This document shows, one piece after another, positions 18,683 to 26,880 of a stretch of DNA of 64,000 bases. Position 1 is the stretch's first letter. The number at the start of each line of letters is the position of its first letter. The notes under the pieces are model-generated. The model saw nothing but the letters and a program-made list of their open reading frames with translations, was not told where the DNA came from and did no database searches. The position numbers and the translations under genes are program-made. Source of the DNA: Roseiarcus sp963772555 (GTDB lineage: Bacteria; Pseudomonadota; Alphaproteobacteria; Rhizobiales; Beijerinckiaceae); NCBI GenBank assembly GCA_963772555.1, contig CAVYXQ010000007.1, positions 310,001 through 374,000 on the forward strand, in the 5' to 3' direction.

Positions 18683-19800
18683 CGCGCCGCGCGTTCGTCC
18701 ATCGTATCTCGACCAAGGCGCCCGACGACGTCTCCGCGCTCGAAGCGGGCATGAAGGATGGATCGATCAGGGCGGTCGCCGTCGTCGCCGTTTTTGGCAA
18801 GACGGAGGGCAACGGCCTCGTCAACGACTTCTCTCGCGGCTTTGCAGCGCGCGCGGTGCAAGACGCCTTGCGGGCGCATCGCGAAGACGGCGACGCCGTG
18901 GAACCCTGCATCGTCATGTCCGGGGGCACGGAGGGCGCGTTGGCGCCGCACTTCCTGGTGTTCGAGGCGCGCGACTCCGACGAACCCGAAACGCTCGATG
19001 CACTGGCGATTGGGCGCGCGCGCACCCCGCACTTGCCGCATGAGCACCTGGGTCGCCTCGCCCAGGTTGATGCAGTGGCGACCGGCGTACGCGCCGCAAT
19101 CGATGACGCGGGCATCGAGGCGACCGACGACGTCCACTTCGTGCAGATCAAGTGCCCGCTGCTGACCGCCGACCGGATCGCCGCGGCGGACGCGCGCAGC
19201 TTGCCGACGGCCACGCGCGACACCTTGAAATCCATGTCCCTCTCCCGCGCCGCGTCCGCGCTCGGGGTCGCGGTCGCCCTTGGAGAAGTCGATCGTCCTG
19301 GCCTGACGGAAGCCGCGATCGGGCGCGATCTGTCGCTTTATTCCTCGCGCGCATCCACGTCGGCCGGGGTCGAGCTCACCGATCACGAGATTGTTGTGCT
19401 CGGCGCCGCTCCGAGATGGAGCGGACCGCTTCGGATTGGACATTGCGTCATGCGGGACAACATCGACATCGAGCCCGTGCGCGCCCTGCTCACTGAACTC
19501 GGCCTGCCAGCGCCAGGCCAACTTGCCGAGTCCGATCGGCCGCGCGTCCTGGCGTTGCTGGCCAAGGCGGAGGCGGGATCGACAGGCTCGTTGCGCGGCT
19601 ATCGTCATACGATGCTCAACGACTCCGACATTTCCTCGACCCGCCACGCCCGCGCCTTCGTCGCCGGGGCGCTCGCAAGCCTCGTCGGCCACGCGGAGAT
19701 CTTTGTCTCCGGCGGCGCCGAACACCAGGGTCCGGACGGCGGCGGGCCCGTCGCGGTGATCGCCGAGCAAGCCTACTCGACAGGAGACGCGCGCCCATGA
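18679..19800 (+). CDS. atzD: Ring-opening amidohydrolase, probably cyanuric acid hydrolase (AtzD/TrzD family)
   Basis: A 373-residue member of the cyanuric acid hydrolase/barbiturase family, built of three repeated units. Visible active-site blocks are K41 (FGKTEGNG), S81 (MSGGTEG), K158 (QIKCPLLT), the serine cluster at 226-228 (RASTSAGVEL), the Arg in GYRHTMLNDSDISS and S344 (VSGGAEHQGPDGGGP). It opens the s-triazine ring of cyanuric acid to 1-carboxybiuret. A barbiturase is the alternative, but biuH directly upstream and atzGEH/atzF around it favour cyanurate. GTG 18679 overlaps the biuH stop; the stop overlaps the ATPase ATG (ATGA). Confidence 0.9.
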   Translation: MTRRAFVHRISTKAPDDVSALEAGMKDGSIRAVAVVAVFGKTEGNGLVNDFSRGFAARAVQDALRAHREDGDAVEPCIVMSGGTEGALAPHFLVFEARDSDEPETLDALAIGRARTPHLPHEHLGRLAQVDAVATGVRAAIDDAGIEATDDVHFVQIKCPLLTADRIAAADARSLPTATRDTLKSMSLSRAASALGVAVALGEVDRPGLTEAAIGRDLSLYSSRASTSAGVELTDHEIVVLGAAPRWSGPLRIGHCVMRDNIDIEPVRALLTELGLPAPGQLAESDRPRVLALLAKAEAGSTGSLRGYRHTMLNDSDISSTRHARAFVAGALASLVGHAEIFVSGGAEHQGPDGGGPVAVIAEQAYSTGDARP

Positions 19801-21347
19801 CCGACGCTCCCCCGCTCGCATATGCCGCCGCGCCGCCGTCGCGCGGCCCGTCGCTCGAAACGATGGGGATGACCAAGACGTTCGGCCGCTTCACTGCGCT
19901 CGACAACGTCTCGATCAAGGTGCCCGCGGGCACCTTTCACGCGCTTCTCGGCGAGAACGGCGCCGGCAAGTCGACGCTGGTCAAATGCGTGATGGGCTTC
20001 TATTCACCCGACAAGGGGACCCTGCTTCTGGACGGGGCGGAAGTCACGGTGAAGAATCCGCGCGACGCGCAGGCGCTTGGCATCGGCATGGTCTATCAGC
20101 ACTTCACCCTCGTGCCGTCGCTGACGGCGGCGGAGAATCTCGTCGCCAGCCGAGCCGATGCGCCGGCGGTGATCAACTGGCGCAAGGAGCTCGACCGGCT
20201 CGAGACCTTCCTCGAGCGCATGCCGTTCCGCGTGCCGCTCGACCGGCCGGTGTCGTCGCTCGCGGCGGGCGAGAAGCAAAAGCTGGAAATCCTCAAGCTG
20301 CTCTACCTCGATCAGCGGTTCCTCATCCTGGACGAGCCGACCTCCGTGCTGACCCCGGGCGAGGCCGACGAGATCCTTGGCCTGCTCAAGGACATGGCGC
20401 ACCGCGGCGATATCACCGCGCTGATGATCACTCACAAGTTCCGCGAGGTGGAGGCTTTCTGCGACGACGTCAGCGTGCTCAGGCGCGGCGCCAAGGTCGG
20501 TGGCGGCAAGGTCGGCGAGCTCACGACGCGGCAGATGGCTGCGATGATGATCGGCGATGCGGTTGTTCGGCCCTCTGCCGCGCGAACGCAGTCGCCGAAG
20601 ACGGACAAGGTCCTCGACATCGCCGGCCTCTTTGTCGAGAACGACGAAGGCCGCGAAGCGGTCGCCGGCTTCAATCTGCAGGTCCGCGCCGGCGAGATCG
20701 TCGGCATCGCCGGGGTTTCCGGCAACGGACAGAGCCAGCTCGTCGAGGCGCTCTCCGGCCAGCGGCCTATCAAGCTCGGACAGGTCCTCGTTCACGACCA
20801 GAATTTCGAGCCGACGCGCGACCACTTCGACAAGTTCAAGGTGTTCGGGCTGCCGGAGGAGCCGCTGAAGAACGCGACCGCGCCCGTCATGTCGGTCGCC
20901 GAGAACATGGCTTTTCGCGCCTTCGACAAGCCGCCGATCGCCTCGTTCAAATGGTGGCTTTCCCCGGGTCCGATGCGGGCGCGGGCGCGGGAACTGATCA
21001 TCAAGTACAATGTCAAGACCGTTTCGCCCGACGCGCCGATCCGCGATCTCTCCGGCGGCAACGTGCAGAGGGCGGTGCTGGCGCGCGAGCTCTCGAGCGA
21101 CGTCGACGTGCTGATCGTCGCCAATCCGTGCTTCGGCCTGGACTTTGCTTCCGTCGCCGACATTCGCGCCCAGATCATGGAGCAGCGCAACCGCGGCGCC
21201 GCGGTATTGCTGGTGTCGGAGGATCTCGACGAGATTCTCGAGCTCTCCGATCGAATCGCAGTCATGTCCGGCGGCAAGGTCGCCTATCTGACCGCGGGGC
21301 AGGGCGCCGACCGCACCACCATCGGCCGACACATGGCAGGCCATTGA
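19797..21347 (+). CDS. ABC transporter ATP-binding protein (double NBD, BMP-type)
   Basis: A 516-residue protein with two fused nucleotide-binding domains, as is usual for BMP/sugar-type importers. The first half has Walker A GENGAGKSTL, a degenerate signature (SSLAAGEKQKLEILK) and Walker B RFLILDEPTSVLTP. The second has a degenerate Walker A (GVSGNGQSQL), LSGGNVQRAVLARELS and VLIVANPCFGLD in place of a canonical Walker B, which suggests an asymmetric second site. It powers the permeases at 15941 and 17083. Overlap with atzD by ATGA shows tight coupling of uptake and hydrolysis. Confidence 0.93.
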   Translation: MTDAPPLAYAAAPPSRGPSLETMGMTKTFGRFTALDNVSIKVPAGTFHALLGENGAGKSTLVKCVMGFYSPDKGTLLLDGAEVTVKNPRDAQALGIGMVYQHFTLVPSLTAAENLVASRADAPAVINWRKELDRLETFLERMPFRVPLDRPVSSLAAGEKQKLEILKLLYLDQRFLILDEPTSVLTPGEADEILGLLKDMAHRGDITALMITHKFREVEAFCDDVSVLRRGAKVGGGKVGELTTRQMAAMMIGDAVVRPSAARTQSPKTDKVLDIAGLFVENDEGREAVAGFNLQVRAGEIVGIAGVSGNGQSQLVEALSGQRPIKLGQVLVHDQNFEPTRDHFDKFKVFGLPEEPLKNATAPVMSVAENMAFRAFDKPPIASFKWWLSPGPMRARARELIIKYNVKTVSPDAPIRDLSGGNVQRAVLARELSSDVDVLIVANPCFGLDFASVADIRAQIMEQRNRGAAVLLVSEDLDEILELSDRIAVMSGGKVAYLTAGQGADRTTIGRHMAGH

Positions 21348-21458
21348 TGATCGAGGTCGCTGGCAACGATCTCACACCATCGACACTTGCAATAACCCGC
21401 GCGCAAGGAACTATCGTCGGCTGGACAACTCCGCTCGCTTCGTTCAAAACGCGATGGC

Positions 21459-21647
21459 ATGAATCCTTCAACCTTTGATCTCGGCGCCCTCGTCGACGCC
21501 ATGGCGCCGCTGCTAGGGCTCGAGCTGACGCCCGAGTCCCGCGCCCAGACGATCGTCCACTTGCGCATCGCCGCGGAGCAGGCGGAACTGCTGCTCGCCG
21601 GCGCATTCGAGGACGACGACGAGCCGGCGCCGGTGTACAGGCCGTGA
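21459..21647 (+). CDS. atzG: AtzG-type small subunit of 1-carboxybiuret hydrolase (DUF4089; HpxX-like)
   Basis: A 62-residue all-helical protein (DUF4089), with LVDAMAPLLGLELTPESRAQ, then a helix with RIAAEQAELLLAG and a short acidic tail. In the AtzE-AtzG complex this small chain stabilises AtzE, in a manner resembling GatC with GatA (published for Pseudomonas ADP). The homologous HpxX acts with HpxY in oxalurate breakdown. It ends in a GTGA overlap with atzE. The 111-base gap after the ATPase may hold a secondary promoter, or the long transcript may continue. Confidence 0.85.
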   Translation: MNPSTFDLGALVDAMAPLLGLELTPESRAQTIVHLRIAAEQAELLLAGAFEDDDEPAPVYRP

Positions 21648-23050
21648 TCGCTGAACTGCTCGACGGTTCGGCGCAGGCGATCGCGGCGGCCGTCGCAAAA
21701 GGGTCGGCGAGCGCGGGCGAGGTGACGGAAGCCGCGCTTGACCGCGTCGCGGCGCGCAATGAGGCGCTCGGCGCCTTCACCGACGTCACCGCGGCGCGGG
21801 CGCTGAAAAAGGCGGCGGCGATCGACGCCGCCCGCGCCCGGGGCGAAAGTCTCGGCCCCCTCGCCGGCGCGCCCTTCGCCGTGAAGAATTTCTTCGACGT
21901 CGCCGGGCTGACGACGCGCGCCGGATCGAAGATCAATCGCGACCGGCCGCCCGCGCCTCAGGATGCGACTCTCGTTCAGCGACTCGAGGGCGCCGGGGGG
22001 GCGGTCCTCGTCGGCGCGCTCAACATGGGCGAATACGCCTATGACTTCACCGGGCAGAATGTGCACGACGGCCCGTCTCGCAATCCGCACGATCTCGGTT
22101 CCATGACCGGCGGTTCGTCCGGCGGCTCGGGCGCCGCGGTGGCTGGCGGCCTCGTCCCGCTCGCGCTCGGCTCCGACACCAACGGCTCGATCCGCGTCCC
22201 GAGCTCGTTCTGCGGCATTTTCGGCCTGAAGCCGACCTACGGCCGGCTGTCGCGCGCGCACACCTTTCCGTTCGTCGCGAGTCTCGACCATTTGGGTCCC
22301 TTCGCCCGCTCGGTGGGCGATCTCGCGCTCTCCTACGACGCCATGATCGGACACGACGCGGACGACCCGGCGCAGGCGGACGTCGCGGCGACTCCCGTTT
22401 CGCCCTCGCTCGAGGAAGGCGTCGGAGGCTTGCGCATCGCCAGGCTCGGCGGCTATTTCGCCCGCTTCGGCGAGGCTTCCGCCTTCGCCGCCGTCGACAC
22501 GATCGCCCGGGCTTTGAAGACGGACCGGGTCGTCGAACTCGAAGAGGCCGAGAGGGCGCGGGCCGCAGCCTACCTTATCACCATGGTCGAAGGCGCGGCT
22601 CTCCATCTTCGGCGCCTTCGGACACACGCGGCGGATTTCGATCCCGAAGTGCGCGACCGGCTCATCGCCGGAGCGATTCTGCCCGGCGCCTGCGTCGCTC
22701 AGGCGCAGAAGTTTCGCCGGCGGTTCCTGGCGCGAGCGCTCGCGCTCTTCCGCGACGTCGACATCCTCATCGCGCCGGCGACTCCGTGCCGGGCGCTGAA
22801 GCTCGGCCAGAAGACCTTCGTCCTCGACGGCAGGGAAATGCTGGCGCGTCCCAATATCGGCATTTTCACCCAGCCCATTTCGTTCATCGGCCTGCCGGTG
22901 GTCGCAGCGCCCGTCTGGACGGATGGCGAGAGGCTGCCGATCGGCGTGCAGATCATCGCCCCGCCGTGGCGGGAAGATCTCGCGCTCCGCGCGGCGCGCG
23001 CGCTTGAACGCGAGGGCGTCGTTCGCGCGCCGGTCGCTGCGTTCGCCTAG
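21644..23050 (+). CDS. atzE: AtzE-type amidase, 1-carboxybiuret hydrolase catalytic subunit (HpxY-like)
   Basis: A 468-residue amidase-signature enzyme. The triad is K81 (PFAVKNFFD), S158 (TGGSSGGSG) and nucleophile S182 (SDTNGSIRVPSSFCGIFGLKPT, read from residue 177). AtzE with AtzG deaminates 1-carboxybiuret to 1,3-dicarboxyurea, the AtzF substrate, avoiding decay to biuret. An oxalurate role (HpxY) is the main alternative, but atzD and atzF nearby favour the triazine pathway. GTG 21644 overlaps the atzG stop. Length and motifs are complete. Confidence 0.88.
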   Translation: MIAELLDGSAQAIAAAVAKGSASAGEVTEAALDRVAARNEALGAFTDVTAARALKKAAAIDAARARGESLGPLAGAPFAVKNFFDVAGLTTRAGSKINRDRPPAPQDATLVQRLEGAGGAVLVGALNMGEYAYDFTGQNVHDGPSRNPHDLGSMTGGSSGGSGAAVAGGLVPLALGSDTNGSIRVPSSFCGIFGLKPTYGRLSRAHTFPFVASLDHLGPFARSVGDLALSYDAMIGHDADDPAQADVAATPVSPSLEEGVGGLRIARLGGYFARFGEASAFAAVDTIARALKTDRVVELEEAERARAAAYLITMVEGAALHLRRLRTHAADFDPEVRDRLIAGAILPGACVAQAQKFRRRFLARALALFRDVDILIAPATPCRALKLGQKTFVLDGREMLARPNIGIFTQPISFIGLPVVAAPVWTDGERLPIGVQIIAPPWREDLALRAARALEREGVVRAPVAAFA

Positions 23051-23060
23051 AGGGGAAATC

Positions 23061-23840
23061 ATGCCGGAGGCGCAAGAATCCCGCTGGGCCGGTCGCAACG
23101 GCGCCAAGGCGGCGGTGCGCGACCGCATCTGGGCCCGCCTCGTCGAGACCGGGATGAACGTCGGCCCGGCCTTCGACCGCATCCCGAATTTCGTTGGCGC
23201 CGACATCGCCGCGAAGCGGCTCAGCGAGCTCGACGCATGGAAACGCGCGCGCGTCGTCAAGTGCAATCCCGATCCGCCGCAGATTCCGGTTAGACTCCGC
23301 GCGCTCTATGACGGCAAGCTCCTGTTCTCGCCCGTTCCCTATCTCAGCAAGGGCTTTCCCTATCTGCGCATCGACCCCGAGAGGCTCATGGCGAAGGGCG
23401 TGGATTTCGAGACCGCAGCAACGGCGCAGGGCTTCCTTGAACATGGCGAGCCAGTCGGCTTCGGGGCGATGCCGAAGCTCGACTTCTGCGTCGTCGGCTG
23501 CGTCGCGGTGACCCGCCGCGGCGGACGAACAGGCAAGGGCGCGGGCTTCGCCGATCTCGAACAGGGCGTCTTTCGCGAGCTCGGACTGGTCGACGCGTCG
23601 ACGCTGATCGCGACGACCGTTCATTCGTCGCAAATGGTGGAGGAGGCCGAAGTCGTCATGGAGAGCCACGATTCGCCGCTCGATTTCATTGCGACCGAGC
23701 TAGAGTTGATCGCGACGGAGACGCCGTTCCCGCAGCCTGCCGGCGTCGCCTGGGAGAAGATCCGCCCCGACCAGTTCGCCGACATTCCCTTCCTCAAGGC
23801 GTTGCGGGAGTCGCTCGAGAGCCGGAAGAACGAGCGATGA
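23061..23840 (+). CDS. 5-formyltetrahydrofolate cyclo-ligase-like protein
   Basis: A 259-residue protein of the MTHFS-like family, larger than a plain cyclo-ligase (~190). The block GGRTGKGAGFADLEQGVFRE (about 155-174) is the conserved substrate/ATP loop, and HSSQMVEE with ATELELIATET near the end are also family features. Homologues often sit in purine or hydantoin/urate catabolic clusters, where their job is unclear. The ATG has AGAGGGGA ahead of it, and the gene overlaps atzH by ATGA, so it belongs to this operon. Whether it acts on folate or repairs/activates a pathway intermediate is open. Confidence 0.82.
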   Translation: MPEAQESRWAGRNGAKAAVRDRIWARLVETGMNVGPAFDRIPNFVGADIAAKRLSELDAWKRARVVKCNPDPPQIPVRLRALYDGKLLFSPVPYLSKGFPYLRIDPERLMAKGVDFETAATAQGFLEHGEPVGFGAMPKLDFCVVGCVAVTRRGGRTGKGAGFADLEQGVFRELGLVDASTLIATTVHSSQMVEEAEVVMESHDSPLDFIATELELIATETPFPQPAGVAWEKIRPDQFADIPFLKALRESLESRKNER

Positions 23841-24226
23841 CGATCGACGATCCGGAGACGAAGGCGGAAGTGGAGGCTGCGTTCGCCGCTTACGAGCGCG
23901 CGCTCATCGCCAACGACGTCGCCGCGCTCGACCGCTTCTTCTTTGCCAACGAAACCGCGATCCGCTTCGGGACGGCGGAGAACCTCTATGGCTACGAGGC
24001 GATCCGGGCCTTCCGGGCGGCGCGCTCGCCGGCCGGGCTCATGCGAAAATTGGAGAAGACCAGCATCGTCGCCTACGGGCGGGACTGCGCCGTCGCCGCG
24101 ACGCTGTTCCGCCGGGAGAGCGCGCCGGGCAAGCTCGGACGGCAGATGCAGACCTGGATCCGCTTTCCCGAGGGCTGGCGCATCGTCGCCGCCCACGTCA
24201 GCATCATCGACGATCCCGCCGGATGA
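23837..24226 (+). CDS. atzH: AtzH/HpxZ-type protein (DUF3225, SnoaL/NTF2-like fold)
   Basis: A 129-residue NTF2-like protein of the DUF3225 family. It begins with an acidic helix (EAAFAAYERALIANDVAALD) and contains RFGTAENLYGYEAIRAFRAA and a C-terminal strand GWRIVAAHVSI. AtzH of Pseudomonas ADP and HpxZ of Klebsiella oxalurate genes belong here; AtzH is thought to work on a cyanurate-pathway intermediate. It is flanked by ATGA overlaps on both sides, so it is translated with the cyclo-ligase-like protein and the amidohydrolase. Confidence 0.85.
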   Translation: MTIDDPETKAEVEAAFAAYERALIANDVAALDRFFFANETAIRFGTAENLYGYEAIRAFRAARSPAGLMRKLEKTSIVAYGRDCAVAATLFRRESAPGKLGRQMQTWIRFPEGWRIVAAHVSIIDDPAG

Positions 24227-25665
24227 ACGGGCGGCTTGCAGGCGTCGTGCTGTTGCCGACCGATGGGAAGCCGGCGGGCCCGCCGGTCGATCTGGCGTTC
24301 GAGAACGGCCGCATTGCCGCGATCTCGGAAACAGCGGGCGCGCCCTCCCGCCGGCGCCTGGCGATGCCTGCGCTGGTCAACGCACACGACCATGCGCGGC
24401 CGCTGTCGCCGACCTCGTTCGGCGCCGCCGGCAAGCCGCTCGAAAGCTGGCTCCTGCGCCTCGCCGCCATGCCGGCGATCGACCCTTATCTCGGCGCGCT
24501 CGCTGCTTTCGGCCGGGCGGCGCGAGCCGGCGCCGGCTCGGTCATGGCGCATTACACCCGCTTCCACGGACCCATGGGGCCGGTCGAGGAAGCGCGCGAG
24601 GTCGCCCGCGCCGCGGCCGATGTCGGCCTCCGCGTGACGCTGGCTGTCTTCATGCGCGACCGGAACCCGCTCGTCTACGGCGCCGCGGACGACGTCCTGG
24701 CCGAGCTGCCCGATGGCGCGCGGAGCACGGTGGAAGCGCAGTTCCTGCAGCCTATGCCGGGCGTCGAGGAGCAGCTTGCCCGCGTCGAAGCGATCGCGGC
24801 GGCTGTCGAGAGCCCGACCTTTTCGGTGCAATTCGGGCCGAACGGGCCGCAATGGTGTTCAGACGCGCTGCTGGGGGCGATCGCCCGGCGGTCGCACGAG
24901 ACGGGCCGGCGCGTGCACATGCATCTTCTGGAGACGCGCTATCAACGCGCTTTCGCCGACCGCGCCTATCCGGAGGGAGTCGTTGAGCGTCTGAAAGCGC
25001 TCGGCCTGCTGACGCCGCGCCTGACGCTCGCCCATTGCGTGCATGCGCGCGACGACGAGCTCGACGCCATCGCCGCCGCCGGCGCGGTCATTGCCGCCAA
25101 CCCGAGCTCGAACCTGCATCTGGCGAGCGGCATCGCCCCCATTTCAGAGGCGATTGGGCGCGGCTGCCGCGTCGCCATCGGCGTCGACGCCTCGGCGTTC
25201 GATGAGGACGACGACATCGTGCGCGAAATGCGGCTCGGCCATTTCCTGCATGGCGGTTGGGGGTTCGAGACGGTCATCGCTCGGGGCGACTGGCTCGCGC
25301 TGACCGTCGCCAACGGCCGCTTCGCCAATGGCGCTCCCGGTGAGGGCGCGCTTCAAGTCGGGGCGGCGGCCGACATACTCGTTCTCGACCTCGACCGGCT
25401 CGACCGCGACGCGGTTACGCCGGTCGAGCCGATCGATCTCGTCTTCGCCCGCGCCAATGCAGCGCATGTCGCGGAGCTCTTCGTCGCCGGCGAGAGGATC
25501 GCGCGCGACGGCAGGCTTGTTCGGGCGGATCTCGACGCGGCGGAGGCGGCGCTGCGACGCGTCTATCGCGACAGGATGGCCTCGAGGCGCGCTTTTCTCG
25601 AGGCCTGGGGCGATCTCGAGCCCGCGATTATCGAGCACTACCGGGGCGGCTTCGGCTGCTGTTGA
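24223..25665 (+). CDS. ATZ/TRZ-type amidohydrolase (cytosine deaminase-like)
   Basis: A 480-residue metal-dependent amidohydrolase. The metal motif is NAHDHARP (HxH, about 54-60). Further ligands appear to be in HMHLLETRYQ, LAHCVHARDDE and GVDASAFDEDDD, the order usual for mononuclear deaminases such as AtzB, AtzC, TrzN and cytosine or guanine deaminase. A PQW block (GPNGPQWCSD) lies near 205. In this operon it could deaminate or dechlorinate an s-triazine or pyrimidine to cyanurate or barbiturate, but the specific substrate is inference. It overlaps atzH by ATGA. Confidence 0.85.
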   Translation: MNGRLAGVVLLPTDGKPAGPPVDLAFENGRIAAISETAGAPSRRRLAMPALVNAHDHARPLSPTSFGAAGKPLESWLLRLAAMPAIDPYLGALAAFGRAARAGAGSVMAHYTRFHGPMGPVEEAREVARAAADVGLRVTLAVFMRDRNPLVYGAADDVLAELPDGARSTVEAQFLQPMPGVEEQLARVEAIAAAVESPTFSVQFGPNGPQWCSDALLGAIARRSHETGRRVHMHLLETRYQRAFADRAYPEGVVERLKALGLLTPRLTLAHCVHARDDELDAIAAAGAVIAANPSSNLHLASGIAPISEAIGRGCRVAIGVDASAFDEDDDIVREMRLGHFLHGGWGFETVIARGDWLALTVANGRFANGAPGEGALQVGAAADILVLDLDRLDRDAVTPVEPIDLVFARANAAHVAELFVAGERIARDGRLVRADLDAAEAALRRVYRDRMASRRAFLEAWGDLEPAIIEHYRGGFGCC

Positions 25666-25679
25666 GGGAGGAGGCGCAC

Positions 25680-26626
25680 ATGGCGAAGACGTTGCCCGTC
25701 ATCGATCTCTCGTCCTTGAGCAAGGACGGAAGCGGCCTCGCGCAGACGGCGGAGAAGATCGGCGCCGCATGCCGCGACATCGGCTTCTTCTATGTGATCA
25801 ACCATGGCGTCGACAGCGGCTTGATGGCGGCAGCGTTCGCACAGTCGCGCTGGTTCTTCGCGCTTCCTGTCGCCGACAAGCGGACGATCGCAATCGAAAA
25901 GATCGGCGGCAATCGCGGCTATTCGGGACTGCTGCACGAGGCGCTCGACCCGGCGCGGGGCCCCGATCGAAAGGAGGCCTTCAACGTCGGTTTCGACCTC
26001 GAGGCCGACGACCCCGAGCTTCTCGCCGGCAAGCCGTTCCGTTCCCTCAACGCCTGGCCGAGGCTGCCCGGATTCAGGGCGACGCTCATCGCCTATTACG
26101 ACGCCTGCGCTTCGCTCGGCCAGCGGCTGCATCGCGCCTTCGCCCACGATCTCGGCCTCAGGCCTGACTTTTTCGACGACAAATTCATCCGCCCGATGGC
26201 GACGCTGCGCCTTCTGCATTATCCGCCGGGGTCGAACGGGGCGGTCGAGGAGATCGGCGCCGGCGTCCACACCGACTATGGCAATCTGACCCTGCTCGCC
26301 ACCGACGACGTCGGCGGCCTCGAAGCGCGCACTCGCGCCGGCGAGTGGATCGAGGCGCCCCTCTCGCCGGCGCCTTTGTCGTCAACATCGGCGACTGCCT
26401 GATGCGCTGGACGAACGACGTCTACGTCTCGACGCCGCACCGAGTCGTCAACCGCAGCGGCCGCGAGCGATATTCCATCGCCTTCTTCTTCGACCCGAAC
26501 CCCGAGGCCGAGGTCGCCGTGATCCCGTCCTGCGTCGCTGCCGGCGAGCGCGCCCGCTACGCGCCGATCCTCGCCGCCGACTATCTCAAGTTCCGCCTCG
26601 ACGCCAGCAAGCCTGCCGGGATGTAG
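25680..26626 (+). pseudogene. 2OG-Fe(II) oxygenase of the isopenicillin N synthase family, one-base frameshift
   Basis: Corrected for one missing base, this is a 316-residue non-haem iron, 2-oxoglutarate dioxygenase. It has DIGFFYVINHGV and RGYSGLLHEALDP near the front, iron ligands H and D in GVHTDYGNLTLL, the second His in VSTPHRVVNRSG and the 2OG-binding Arg in RYSIAFFFDPN. The frame breaks at the C run 26358-26361 after GEWIEAP; adding one C joins it to GAFVVNIGDCLMRW. ATG 25680 has GGGAGGAGG upstream. Last gene of the cyanurate operon, it might hydroxylate an N-alkyl or ring substrate feeding the pathway (inference). The lesion may be a sequencing error. Confidence 0.85.
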
Positions 26627-26657
26627 AGCGCGCCGCGAGTGCGAGGAAGCCCATGCC

Positions 26658-26743
26658 GTCACTGCGAGGGGCGTGAGCGACGAAGCAATCCACGATCGTA
26701 GGCCGCAGCGGCCGTTGGATTGTTTCGCTACGCTCGCAATGAC
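26658..26743. repeat. REP-like interspersed palindrome, copy 1
   Basis: Two inverted arms of about 30 bases, one reading GTCACTGCGAG...GAAGCAATCCA and the other TGGATTG...CGCTCGCAATGAC, face each other with about 20 bases between. A half copy (GCTCGCAATGAC) follows at about 26768. The same word pair recurs at 31631-31702 and 45263-45327. Confidence 0.75.
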
Positions 26744-26880
26744 GGCCCTTCGGGTCCCGAGGCTCGGGCTCGCAATGACAAGGGGTCATCGCCGGCGCTG
26801 GCGGCCCGCCAAATCATTTCCCTTGCCTTTCGCCGGGGAACCGGGAGACAGTCCGCTCCTTTCAACGCGGGCCTCATGCG

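Noticed and set aside
21284..23266. Open frame of 660 codons antisense to atzE
   Set aside because: High GC keeps antisense frames open; it is Arg/Ala-rich without domains, while atzE on the plus strand has a full amidase triad.
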